NCBI RefSeq assembly: GCF_038002345.1
Contig: NZ_JBBOCJ010000001.1
Span: forward strand, 7,600,795-7,664,794
DNA length: 64,000 bases
Direction of reading: 5' to 3'
Source: Paenibacillus sp. FSL M7-0420
Lineage (GTDB): Bacteria > Bacillota > Bacilli > Paenibacillales > Paenibacillaceae
Shown: positions 1 through 9,544 of the stretch, in pieces
Position numbering within the stretch: the stretch's first letter is position 1
Layout: the number at the start of each line of letters is the position of its first letter
The notes under the pieces: model-generated
Databases searched by the model: none
Told to the model about the DNA's origin: nothing
The model's input: the letters and a program-made list of their open reading frames with translations, nothing else
Made by a program: the position numbers and the translations under genes

Positions 1-2
1 TT

Positions 3-1235
3 GCTACAGACGCCTACGACGATACCTTAAATATGCTGATGACCTCCGGGCAGGGGCCGGATGTGTTCAGTGTCGATAACGCCTGGCTGGCCACTTACGT
101 CAACAAGGGGTATCTTGCTAATCTGTCTGCTGATCTGGATGCCGGATGGCTGTTGCGTTTTCCGGTATGGGCCAGGAAGTACGCGTCCGGCCCGTTGTTC
201 AAGGGCGGAATCTACTTCATGCCCTCCAGTATTGATACCGTGCGTCTGATCTATAATAAGCAATTGTTCCGGACCGCCGGACTTGACCCGGAGCAGCCTC
301 CGCTTACCTTCGCCGCACTGGAGCAGGCGGCCCTGCAGATCAGCCGGGCCGGAGCGCCGGTGAACAAATACGGCTTCGCGTTGCCCGCCGGGGATAGCCG
401 GGCCAGTCTCCAGGCCGGGCTGGAGCTATCGAATACCTTCAGCGGTTATTATCTCTATGATTACCGGTCGGGCCGTTATGACCTGAGTGTGTATGCCCCT
501 TGGCTGCAAATGGTGCGGGAGATGAAGCAGCAGGGCAGCCTCTACCCGGGGGAGACTCTTCTGAAGCTGAGCAGCGCGCTCCGGCAGTTCGCGGATGGCA
601 ATATCGGCATGATGTATGTTACCAGCAAAGATTATGTCAAGCTGCAGGAGTATATGCCTAAGGATGACTGGGGGGTGGCGCTCCCTCCGGCGGCAGACCT
701 GTCACGGCGCGGGGCCGGGGCCCTGATGATGGTCCCCCAAGCTCCGCTGGTGGTGAACAGTGCGGCGCAGAGCCGGGAGGCTGCGGTGAAGGTCTGGACT
801 TTTCTTCAATCGAAGGAGTTCCTGGGCATGCTGTATCAGCAGGCGCTCGCCCTCCCGGTGACAGACGGGATTATGGATAAGCCGGGCGCTTCACGCGGGC
901 TGCGCCACTTCAGGGAATTCTATCCCACCGCAGCAGAATCGATCTATCCGCTATCCCCGCAAATCATGGACCAGTATGATCCGAATACGGTATCCATGGA
1001 GCCGCGTTATTCAGGCGACCGTCCAAGAATGCAGCTGTATCTGCGGATCATCGCGGGGGACATTCCGCTGGACCAGGGACTGGGCAGCGAGAGTGAGCGG
1101 CTGAATCAGATGCTGGACATTGCAGCTACCGGGTATTCTTTTCGGCGTGAGGAATATATCTATCCGCAGTTCGATCCCCGCGCCCCGTTATTGGGGGAGA
1201 GCCTGCAGAACCGTTCGAGCAGCGGACGGAAATAG
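3..1235 (+). CDS. Sugar ABC transporter substrate-binding protein, 5'-truncated by window edge
   Basis: The reading frame is open to the first base of the window, so the N-terminus, including any signal peptide and lipobox, lies upstream. The visible 410 residues look like the body of a family 1 extracellular solute-binding protein: the start reads like the segment around 'GQGPDVFSVDNAWL', followed by 'YFMPSSIDTVRLIYNKQLF', which is typical of the hinge and sugar-contact strand, and a late 'VWTFLQSKEF' region. Such proteins bind a sugar or oligosaccharide outside the membrane and deliver it to a two-permease importer. No permease genes follow; a terminator comes 16 bases after the stop, so the partners would be upstream or elsewhere. 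The ligand cannot be deduced. Confidence 0.8.
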   Translation, partial: ATDAYDDTLNMLMTSGQGPDVFSVDNAWLATYVNKGYLANLSADLDAGWLLRFPVWARKYASGPLFKGGIYFMPSSIDTVRLIYNKQLFRTAGLDPEQPPLTFAALEQAALQISRAGAPVNKYGFALPAGDSRASLQAGLELSNTFSGYYLYDYRSGRYDLSVYAPWLQMVREMKQQGSLYPGETLLKLSSALRQFADGNIGMMYVTSKDYVKLQEYMPKDDWGVALPPAADLSRRGAGALMMVPQAPLVVNSAAQSREAAVKVWTFLQSKEFLGMLYQQALALPVTDGIMDKPGASRGLRHFREFYPTAAESIYPLSPQIMDQYDPNTVSMEPRYSGDRPRMQLYLRIIAGDIPLDQGLGSESERLNQMLDIAATGYSFRREEYIYPQFDPRAPLLGESLQNRSSSGRK

Positions 1236-1250
1236 AATAGGCTTATATTC

Positions 1251-1298
1251 AGGGACCTTTCCCGGCCATTGCGGCTCGCGGGAGGGCCCTTTTGTGTT
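1251..1298 (+). terminator. Intrinsic terminator after solute-binding protein gene
   Basis: A GGGACCT...AGGGCCC outer stem with an inner CCCG...CGGG stem is followed by TTTTG. It separates the truncated transporter gene from the collagen-like gene. Confidence 0.65.
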
Positions 1299-1485
1299 GT
1301 CTCCTATTTATATGGGATGTCTGCCGGAATCTAGCTCTACTGCACACACCGTGCCGGAATCGCAGAATATTACTATATTGATCCATCTTTCTGCTGCTAG
1401 CTTCTATGTAGTCAAAAGATAGATTAAGCGAGGAAAGGACAATCTAGCAGTAGAATACAAATCTGTCGTTAAAGGAGATTGGGAA

Positions 1486-3123
<1,638 letters not shown>

Positions 3124-3164
3124 TCCCGGCAGGCGGATCAGACCCATAAGCTTCAGCTAAAAGA

Positions 3165-3200
3165 GCGTTCCACAGCAATCATTGTGGAGCGCCTTTTTTG
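3165..3200 (+). terminator. Intrinsic terminator of collagen-like gene
   Basis: A 10-bp stem (GCGTTCCACA with TGTGGAGCGC, one G-T pair), an 8-base loop and a run of six T lie 41 bases after the stop codon. Confidence 0.85.
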
Positions 3201-3318
3201 TTGTATAGGAAACTATAGTTTCCTTCTGCTGTGGAAAAGGGGTGTGTAAATTTGTGGATACGAGTTCTTTAAATGATTCGTAGAATGACTTTGATGCTGA
3301 ATGTGACTGAAGGCTGAG

Positions 3319-3560
3319 GGTATGCTTACAACCGAATACAATTGGCTGTTACAGCGGAATATGGACCCAATCTAAGTGAAAAACAGCATACATTATACTC
3401 GCAAGCAGGCATATGAACCAATGTAAGTGAAAAACAGCATACATTGAGCTCGCAAGCAGGCGCACGCCCTGAATATATGTGAAAAACAGCATACATTATA
3501 CTCGGAAGCAGGCATACGACCTGAATGTATGTGAAAAACAGCATACATTGTGTTCGCGCG
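3319..3560. repeat. Hairpin repeat array A, about 51-52 bp period
   Basis: Four clear copies of GTGAAAAACAGCATACATT start at 3376, 3427, 3479 and 3531, that is at spacings 51, 52 and 52. A degenerate fifth copy lies near 3320. About 30 bp between cores are also partly conserved (CTCGCAAGCAGGC). The small ORFs that run through it are by-products of the repetition. The gap 3124-3974 otherwise holds the terminator above, the palindromic element at 3645, half of array G and the left part of the IS. Confidence 0.85.
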
Positions 3561-3644
3561 AAGGTAATCTTGTTTAACGCAGGGTGATTATGTTCAAATA
3601 TAAGAATTTATATGTTGCACACGATAAATTATCCTTCTATTTCC

Positions 3645-3695
3645 CGCTGAAACGGTACCGTCCTTTAAAAGGACGGCAAAGCCGTTTCCACTTGC
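3645..3695. repeat. 51-bp nested palindromic element, copy 1
   Basis: A GAAACGG...CCGTTTC outer stem encloses a CCGTCCTTT-A-AAAGGACGG inner palindrome. Almost the same sequence recurs at 48253. Both copies lie next to a TGCA-type hairpin array. It could fold as a cruciform or as an RNA hairpin; no T-tract follows, so it is not an obvious terminator. Confidence 0.75.
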
Positions 3696-3719
3696 TGTTT
3701 AGGAAATTATGATTTTCGG

Positions 3720-3803
3720 CAGTAACATTTTAAGAGGAATCCTGCAATAAGTGCAACAAATACTGCCCCAAAGAAGCGGTCAATGCTGAAATCCTGCACG
3801 AAC
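3720..3803. repeat. Hairpin repeat array G, left part (split by the IS)
   Basis: Units with a TGCA-N5-TGCA core occur at 3743 and 3795, and continue after the IS. Removing the IS and one 5-bp target copy restores a unit TGCA-CGAAC-TGCA that matches TGCA-CAAAA-TGCA in array F at 48084. Spacings after restoration are 52, 52 and 52. Confidence 0.8.
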
Positions 3804-5461
3804 GAGACAATTTCATAATTCAAAACCCTTGCTATACCTGGTTTTTTTGAGCATAGAAAAAGGAGTACCTCCCCAAATTCTCGAAGTTATAGGCGACGAA
3901 ACCAACACCCGAGAAGAAAAGAGGTAATCCCCATCTATTCTATTCGACAAGAAGAACTGTTTTCCTTCGAGGAATTGCTCCAAATGAGTCCAGAAGATAA
4001 ATACAGCCAAATCTTTGAACACTTACATTTAGCTCCAGTTCTGTTCGCACTGGGGAAAAAGAACCATCGCGGACGGCCTGAAAAATTAAATGTACCTGCC
4101 ATGATCTACTCGCTGCTGATTGCAAAAATGGAGAACATCGAGTTTGTCTCTGCCTTGGTTCGGCGACTGAATCATAGCAACGAATTTCGAGTCCAGTGCC
4201 GGTTCACCGGCTCGGATAACATTCCAAGTCAGGCCTCCTATTCCCGTTTGATTCATGCGCTGGAGCAAACGGGAATGCTGGAACAACTTCAGGATCGCCT
4301 AGTCACGTCTGCCCTAGAAGAAGGCTTTGTGAGCGGAACCCATCTGGCTGTGGATTCCTCCATGGTCGAGGCTTGGGATTGCCAATTTAGCGAATCGGCC
4401 TCCAAGCGTCGTGCGGCTCGCCGGGGGCAAAAGAAAGGCGAAGCTTCGGTGGCCGAGCAAATTCAGCTCGAACATCCCGAGCCTGAGCCTAAGGTGGCGA
4501 ACGAGCCGCTGAAGAAACCCAGATATAGCAAGCCCGGCCGTCCATCCCAGGCGGAAAAGGAACGTCGGCGCGAGGAAATGGAAGCCTATGAACAAAGTCT
4601 CGGACCGTTCCAGAAAACCATTGAAGCGATGTTGCCGTACCCGTACGATGAACTACTGACCGCGTTGCCCCGGCATGCTGCGCGTTGTGACAAGAAAAAT
4701 ACGAAGGGCCGAATGACCAGCTATTACGGGTTCAAGGCGAATCTGCTGGTCGACACGGACAGCCAGTATATCCTCAGCGGCCTCTTTAGTTCGGCCAATC
4801 CGAATGACCAGCGTATGGCGGTCGTCCTTCTCAAAGGCCTGCTCCTGAAGTTTCCGATGCTAAAGGTCAAGCATATCTTGGGCGACAAGGGGTACGATTG
4901 CGCGGCGGTCTACCAGTTGATTCATTCGCTCGGCGCCTATCCTGCGATTTCCCTGATTCACCACAAAGACCCGCCTGCGGGAATGAATCTGGATTACACG
5001 CCGGTGTGCGCTCAAGGGCATGCGTACCGTTACGACAGTTTTGATGCCAAATATGAGACCCTGAAGTACACCCGGCCTAGTGAATGCAAAGGCTGTGCGC
5101 TTTCCGGTACCGAATGCCAAAAAGTGTTTAAAATTCGAATCCAAACGGATTTGCGTTTACACACCTATCCCGCCAGAGGTAGCGAAAGTTTTACAACACT
5201 GTACAAGAAGCGTACGGCTGTGGAGCGTGTGTTTGCCTATCTCAAAGAGTATTTCGGGATGAAGCGCACACGCCACCGCGGTGTCCGGGCAAGTGTCGAT
5301 TTCCAGCTCAGTACGCTCGCGTACAATTTGAGTAAGTTTGCGTTAGACAAATTGAACCAGCAGTTGAGGAATTCCCAGCAAATCGCCTGATTTTTTAAAA
5401 ATGTGACCTTAGATTTTGGCCTAATCTTGCTATTTAACAAATTGAATTATGAAATTGACTC
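3804..5461 (+). mobile_element. Complete IS element, copy 1 (IS4/IS1182-like), 1658 bp
   Basis: The boundaries follow from comparison with the copy at 39089 and from the ends themselves. The terminal inverted repeats are GAGACAATTTCATAATTCAA on the left and GAGTCAATTTCATAATTCAA (as complement) on the right, one mismatch in 20. The target duplication is CGAAC at 3799-3803 and 5462-5466. One transposase gene fills the element. The two copies differ at only a few bases, so both moved recently. The insertion lies exactly in the loop of a TGCA-N5-TGCA hairpin. Confidence 0.95.
3975..5390 (+). CDS. DDE transposase of IS copy 1
   Basis: The protein has an N-terminal DUF772-like region (about residues 30-110), a charged hinge and a split DDE domain. 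Candidate catalytic residues are Asp in 'AVDSSMVEA', Asp in 'ILGDKGYD' and Glu in 'RTAVERVF'. The Y-2-R-3-E-6-K signature of the IS4 superfamily is present as 'YKKRTAVERVFAYLK'. The size and layout suggest the IS1182 group, but the family name is tentative. The start is uncertain: the frame is open well upstream and homology-like sequence 'IPIYSIRQEELFSFEEL' begins at 3927, eight bases after AGAGGT, but no ATG/GTG/TTG is there. Either an ATC/ATT start or the listed TTG (or ATG 3984) is used. Confidence 0.9.
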   Translation: MLQMSPEDKYSQIFEHLHLAPVLFALGKKNHRGRPEKLNVPAMIYSLLIAKMENIEFVSALVRRLNHSNEFRVQCRFTGSDNIPSQASYSRLIHALEQTGMLEQLQDRLVTSALEEGFVSGTHLAVDSSMVEAWDCQFSESASKRRAARRGQKKGEASVAEQIQLEHPEPEPKVANEPLKKPRYSKPGRPSQAEKERRREEMEAYEQSLGPFQKTIEAMLPYPYDELLTALPRHAARCDKKNTKGRMTSYYGFKANLLVDTDSQYILSGLFSSANPNDQRMAVVLLKGLLLKFPMLKVKHILGDKGYDCAAVYQLIHSLGAYPAISLIHHKDPPAGMNLDYTPVCAQGHAYRYDSFDAKYETLKYTRPSECKGCALSGTECQKVFKIRIQTDLRLHTYPARGSESFTTLYKKRTAVERVFAYLKEYFGMKRTRHRGVRASVDFQLSTLAYNLSKFALDKLNQQLRNSQQIA

Positions 5462-5650
5462 CGAACTGCAACAAATTCAGCGCTAACTTGCTCGAAGCAC
5501 CGGAATTTGTGCAAATCATGCAACATTGTACTTGCAACCAGTAAAAGGTATAGGTGAATCCTGCCAAAAGTGCAACATTACTGCTCCTTAAAAGCGGCCG
5601 GTGAGAAGGCGTGTGGACAAAATGTATGCGAAAAACCGAACACAATACGT
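5462..5650. repeat. Hairpin repeat array G, right part
   Basis: The array continues with units centred near 5515 and 5567 and a further core of the other type, AATGTATGCGAAAAACCGA, at 5621. The tail ACTGCTCCTTAAAAGCGGCCGG at 5578 recurs at 48209 at the end of array F. The remaining gap up to 5873 holds the shared motif listed at 5763 and no supportable gene. Confidence 0.75.
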
Positions 5651-5762
5651 TGCCGCGAAGATGCGTGGGTGGGATGCAACCTAAAAAAAGGGAGCACGGG
5701 GAGCATTACTGCCCCTGAATTCGCAGATGTCCAGAAGCAGAAGCGAGGCCCTTCCAAACTCC

Positions 5763-5804
5763 GTAGGATTTTGAACTTTTATTATAGATGGCCTTATTTA
5801 GCAT
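5763..5804 (+). promoter_or_regulatory. Conserved upstream motif shared with 13052
   Basis: The stretch GTAGGATTTTGAACTTTTAT continues as TATAGATGGC and matches about 34 of 42 positions with 13052-13093, which lies upstream of the GH3 gene. It lies 70-110 bases before the first permease gene. It probably holds a promoter or operator for the locus; the exact -35 and -10 boxes cannot be assigned with certainty. Confidence 0.5.
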
Positions 5805-5873
5805 GGGGCCGCCTGCGGCTACACTTAAGTCAGGGAAGAGGGAGACTGCTGAAGGAATCAGGAGGCGGAAGGA

Positions 5874-6863
5874 ATGATTACTCAAGGGAAGAGAAGTGTG
5901 GCGGGTCCGGGCAGCAGCTTACCGGTACGCAAGAGCACGAAGAAGAAGCCCATGATGCTGAAGCATCTGCTGAAGCATAAGGTGCTGCTGCTGATGCTGC
6001 TGCCGGGCGTAGTGTTTTTGCTGATCAACAATTATCTGCCGATGTTCGGGATTGTGATTGCGTTCAAGAATATCAACTATGTGGACGGGATTCTTGGCAG
6101 TCCGTGGGTGGGGCTGGATAACTTCAAATTCCTGTTCGCCACCTCGGATGCCTGGATTATCACGCGCAATACGGTGCTCTACAACTTCGTGTTCATTGTG
6201 CTCAATCTGGTTTTTGCCGTATCCATCGCGGTTGCCCTGAATGAGCTGAGGAACAAGCTGGCCGCCAAATTCTATCAGAGCATCATGTTCTTCCCCTACT
6301 TCCTGTCGATGGTGGTGGTGAGCTATCTGGTGTTCGCTTTTCTGAATGTTGAATACGGTTTCATTAATAAAGGGGTCTTCGCCCTGTTCGGGCTGGATGA
6401 GCTGAACTGGTATTCGGAGCCGAAGTACTGGCCGTTCATTCTGCCGCTGATCAATCTCTGGAAAGGGGTGGGCTATGGCTGTGTCATCTATCTGGCGGCG
6501 ATTATCGGCATTGACAACGAGTACTATGAAGCGGCTCTGATCGACGGTGCCAGCAAGTGGAAGCAGATTCTGCACATCACCATTCCGCTGATCCGGCCGG
6601 TCATTATTATTACAACGATTCTGGCGATCGGGGGCATCTTCCGTTCCGACTTCGGGCTGTTCTACCAGACGACACTGAACTCCGGGGCGCTGTACCCGAC
6701 CACACTGGTCATCGACACCTACGTCTATAACGCGCTGATTAATATGGGTAACTTGGGGATGTCCGCAGCGGCCGGATTATACCAATCGGTGGTCGGCTTT
6801 TTCCTGGTCCTCGGCTCGAACTGGATCGTGCGTAAGGTTGACAAGGATCAGGCGGTTTTCTAG
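5874..6863 (+). CDS. Carbohydrate ABC transporter permease, LplB type
   Basis: This 329-residue integral membrane protein belongs to the MalF/LplB branch of sugar importers. A basic N-terminal tail of about 35 residues is followed by a first membrane segment ('VLLLMLLPGVVFLLINNYLP') and five more. The cytoplasmic EAA loop is seen as 'YYEAALIDGASKWKQILHITIPLI'. It forms the channel with the permease encoded 45 bases downstream and receives substrate from the lipoprotein encoded third. No ATPase gene is present, as is usual for this group, which shares a general MsmX-type ATPase; that part is family knowledge. An ATG follows a GGAGGCGGAAGG site. The antisense open frame is a shadow. Confidence 0.93.
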   Translation: MITQGKRSVAGPGSSLPVRKSTKKKPMMLKHLLKHKVLLLMLLPGVVFLLINNYLPMFGIVIAFKNINYVDGILGSPWVGLDNFKFLFATSDAWIITRNTVLYNFVFIVLNLVFAVSIAVALNELRNKLAAKFYQSIMFFPYFLSMVVVSYLVFAFLNVEYGFINKGVFALFGLDELNWYSEPKYWPFILPLINLWKGVGYGCVIYLAAIIGIDNEYYEAALIDGASKWKQILHITIPLIRPVIIITTILAIGGIFRSDFGLFYQTTLNSGALYPTTLVIDTYVYNALINMGNLGMSAAAGLYQSVVGFFLVLGSNWIVRKVDKDQAVF

Positions 6864-6908
6864 ATAAAAGTCAGGCGGCGCACGTACCCTAAGAAGGAGT
6901 GGAAATCC

Positions 6909-7802
6909 GTGGCTAATAACGAAATATCCCGATTCACTAACGTTCTCCTCCATATTATTTTTATCATCCTGTCTCTGGCCTGCCTGCTGCCGATTGTACT
7001 CGTCTTCATGATCTCCATTACCGACTACGATTACATCGTGCGCAACGGGTATCAATTCATCCCGGAGAAGCTTAGCCTGGAAGCTTACGCGTATATCTTC
7101 AAGGATTACAGCGTGGTGCTGCGGGCCTACGGCATCTCGTTCTTCGTCACCATTACCGGAACGCTGGTCAGTGTGTTCATCTCCTCCCTGTATGCGTATC
7201 CGATCTCGCGGGCTGATTTCCGGTACCGGGGAGTGTTCGCTTTCCTGATCTTCTTCACCATGCTGTTCGGCGGCGGGCTGGTACCGTGGTATATGGTCTA
7301 CACCCAGGTGCTCGACCTCAAGAACTCCATCTGGGCGCTGGTTGTGCCGATGCTGCTGTCCCCGTTCAATGTGCTGATTATGAAGACGTACTTCCAGATG
7401 AGCGTGCCGCCCGCGCTGATTGAAGCCTCTACGATTGACGGGGCGGGGGAGCTGCGGACGTTCTTCCGGATCGTGTTCCCGCTATCTCTGCCGGTGTTCG
7501 CTACCATTGGACTATTCAACACGCTGCATTACTGGAATGACTGGTTTAACAGCATGATTTTCATTACCGATACAGACCTCTATTCCCTCCAATATCTCAT
7601 GTACAAAATGATCTCCCAGGCAGACTACCTGAGCCGCAACGGGGCACTCATTCAAGGCTCGGCCACCGAGCTGGCCAAATTGCCGGGCGAGACGATCCGC
7701 ATGGCGATGGCGCTGATCGGCATTGGGCCGATTGTGCTGGCCTATCCGTTCTTCCAGCGGTATTTCATCAAAGGACTGACGCTCGGCTCTATCAAAGGCT
7801 AA
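6909..7802 (+). CDS. Carbohydrate ABC transporter permease, YtcP/MalG type
   Basis: The 297-residue protein has six predicted membrane segments and the EAA motif 'LIEASTIDGAGELRTFFRIVFPLSLP'. It is the second channel subunit, paired with the LplB-type protein. It starts at GTG with AAGAAGGAG 7 bases upstream. It ends with the typical 'FFQRYFIKGLTLGSIKG' tail of this family. The three transporter genes are close together and surely one operon. Confidence 0.93.
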   Translation: MANNEISRFTNVLLHIIFIILSLACLLPIVLVFMISITDYDYIVRNGYQFIPEKLSLEAYAYIFKDYSVVLRAYGISFFVTITGTLVSVFISSLYAYPISRADFRYRGVFAFLIFFTMLFGGGLVPWYMVYTQVLDLKNSIWALVVPMLLSPFNVLIMKTYFQMSVPPALIEASTIDGAGELRTFFRIVFPLSLPVFATIGLFNTLHYWNDWFNSMIFITDTDLYSLQYLMYKMISQADYLSRNGALIQGSATELAKLPGETIRMAMALIGIGPIVLAYPFFQRYFIKGLTLGSIKG

Positions 7803-7855
7803 CCTCGGCATTTACCGATTAGCATATATTGTTCCATCAAGGGGAGGAAAAAAGT

Positions 7856-9409
7856 ATGGCAGGTAAAAAAGTCACAGGTCTGCTGCTGTCGCTTGTGCTG
7901 ATAGCCGGATTCACCCTGGCCGGATGTGCGGGGAATGGCGGCAATACCGCTGCGCCTACAGAGAAAGCGGGAGAGAGCACCACGGCTCCGGCGGCAACGA
8001 AGAAAGCTGCTGCCACGGAAGCAGGCGGAACGGAGGCGCCGGGTGCGCTTGATCCGGTGGAGCTGTCCCTGTATCTGCCCGGCGGGCCGGATAAGGATGT
8101 GGCGTCCGTGGAGCAGGAGATCAACGCCTACCTGAAGGATAAGATCAACGCCACCCTCAAGATCAACCAGCTAAGCTGGGATAAACCGGCCGACAAGGTC
8201 AACCTGATGATCCAGTCCGGCGAGGTGTTCGACATGGTCTATACCTGGAACTTCATGACCAATGCCGCGAAGGGGGCGTATCTGCCGCTGGAGGAGCTGC
8301 TGGACACCTATGCCAAGGAGACAAAGGCACAGATTAATCCCGCTTACCTGCAGGCAGCCACCGTCAACGGACATTTGTATGCGGTTCCAACCGAGAAGGA
8401 GCTGGGGCAGTCGGTCGGGTTTGCTTTTGACAAAGGAATTGTCGATAAATACGGCTTCGATGTGAACAGCATTCAGAAGCTGGAGGATATCGAGCCGATG
8501 CTGAAGACGATTAAGGAGAAGGAGCCGACGCTCTCCCCGTTGTTCATGAACCATACCGACAGCCTGCACTGGTTCACCGCCTATCCTGACAGCGAGGACT
8601 TAGACGGCAGCAATGATATCCCGACCCTGCTGGATTACAAGACCATGAAGGTGTTCAACGAATACGACACGCCGGCTATGACGGAGCGGCTGAAGCTGAT
8701 CCGCAGCTGGTATGAAGCGGGTTATATCAACAAGAACGGAGCCACAGACAAGACCGAGCTGAAGGATGCGGTCAAAAGCGGCAAGGCCTGGTTCGTCTAC
8801 GGCAACATGAATCCGACCTCCACCAATGACTGGACCCGGCTCGCCGAGAAGCCGATGATCATCAAGACGCTGCTGCCTGTTCAGGTCAGCACCAAGAGCC
8901 TCCAGGGCTCTATGCTCGCCATCTCCAGAACCTCGAAGAACCCCGAGCGGGCGATGATGTTCATGAACCTGATCCACACCGATCCGGTGCTCTACAACCT
9001 GCTGACCTTCGGCATTGAGGGCAAGCACTACAAGAAGCTGGAGAACAACACTGTAGAGTTCATTGCGGACAGCGGCTACAACTCCGTATCCTCCTGGATG
9101 ATCGGCAATGTGCTGCTGAATTACCTGAATAAGGATGAAGATCCGAAGCGCGTGCAGCTCTATACGGACTGGAATAAGAATTCGAATATTTCACCGGTCA
9201 TCGGGTTTGTGTTCGATTCGACCAAGGTGCAGTCACAGATCGGGGCGCTGATCAACATCACGAAGCAGTATAAGAACACCCTGTACTCCGGGGAAAAGGA
9301 CCCTGAGCCGGTCCTGAAGGAGATGAACAGCAAGCTGAAGGCCGCAGGCCTGGACGCTGTGATTACGGAAATTCAGAGTCAGCTCGACGCTTTTCTGGCC
9401 GCCAAATAA
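7856..9409 (+). CDS. Sugar-binding lipoprotein, LplA type with DUF3502
   Basis: The start is the ATG at 7856, preceded by GGGGAGG; the upstream TTG in frame has no good site. A signal peptide ends in the lipobox LAGC, so the mature protein is anchored by a lipid on Cys near residue 23. A Thr/Ala/Glu-rich linker follows, then a family 1 solute-binding fold, with a C-terminal DUF3502-type part (about the last 150 residues) starting near 'SVSSWMIGNVLLNYLNKDED'. This arrangement is seen in receptors for oligosaccharides from plant or microbial polymers. Its position between permeases and several glycosidase genes fits an oligosaccharide ligand; the exact ligand is unknown. Confidence 0.92.
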   Translation: MAGKKVTGLLLSLVLIAGFTLAGCAGNGGNTAAPTEKAGESTTAPAATKKAAATEAGGTEAPGALDPVELSLYLPGGPDKDVASVEQEINAYLKDKINATLKINQLSWDKPADKVNLMIQSGEVFDMVYTWNFMTNAAKGAYLPLEELLDTYAKETKAQINPAYLQAATVNGHLYAVPTEKELGQSVGFAFDKGIVDKYGFDVNSIQKLEDIEPMLKTIKEKEPTLSPLFMNHTDSLHWFTAYPDSEDLDGSNDIPTLLDYKTMKVFNEYDTPAMTERLKLIRSWYEAGYINKNGATDKTELKDAVKSGKAWFVYGNMNPTSTNDWTRLAEKPMIIKTLLPVQVSTKSLQGSMLAISRTSKNPERAMMFMNLIHTDPVLYNLLTFGIEGKHYKKLENNTVEFIADSGYNSVSSWMIGNVLLNYLNKDEDPKRVQLYTDWNKNSNISPVIGFVFDSTKVQSQIGALINITKQYKNTLYSGEKDPEPVLKEMNSKLKAAGLDAVITEIQSQLDAFLAAK

Positions 9410-9429
9410 GCAGTAGAGGCCATAGCACG

Positions 9430-9481
9430 CCCGGTTCCCTGCCGCAAGCAGCCATAGCGGCCGCCTGCGGCAGGTACCGGG
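9430..9481 (+). promoter_or_regulatory. Long intercistronic stem-loop after the receptor gene
   Basis: CCCGGT...ACCGGG and CCTGCCGCA...TGCGGCAGG form a stem of about 15 bp around a 20-base loop. Only TATTCTCTTT follows, so it is not a classical terminator. Such hairpins often protect the 3' end of receptor mRNA, giving more receptor than downstream enzyme. That role is inferred. Confidence 0.6.
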
Positions 9482-9544
9482 TATTCTCTTTCGCTAATCC
9501 AGCCCTTGGGGAGCCCCTATCTGATATCAAGAGAGGGTGTTATT

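Noticed and set aside
5570..5980. 136-codon frame before the LplB-type gene
   Set aside because: It begins within the repeat array and overlaps the permease gene; no domain and no ribosome site.
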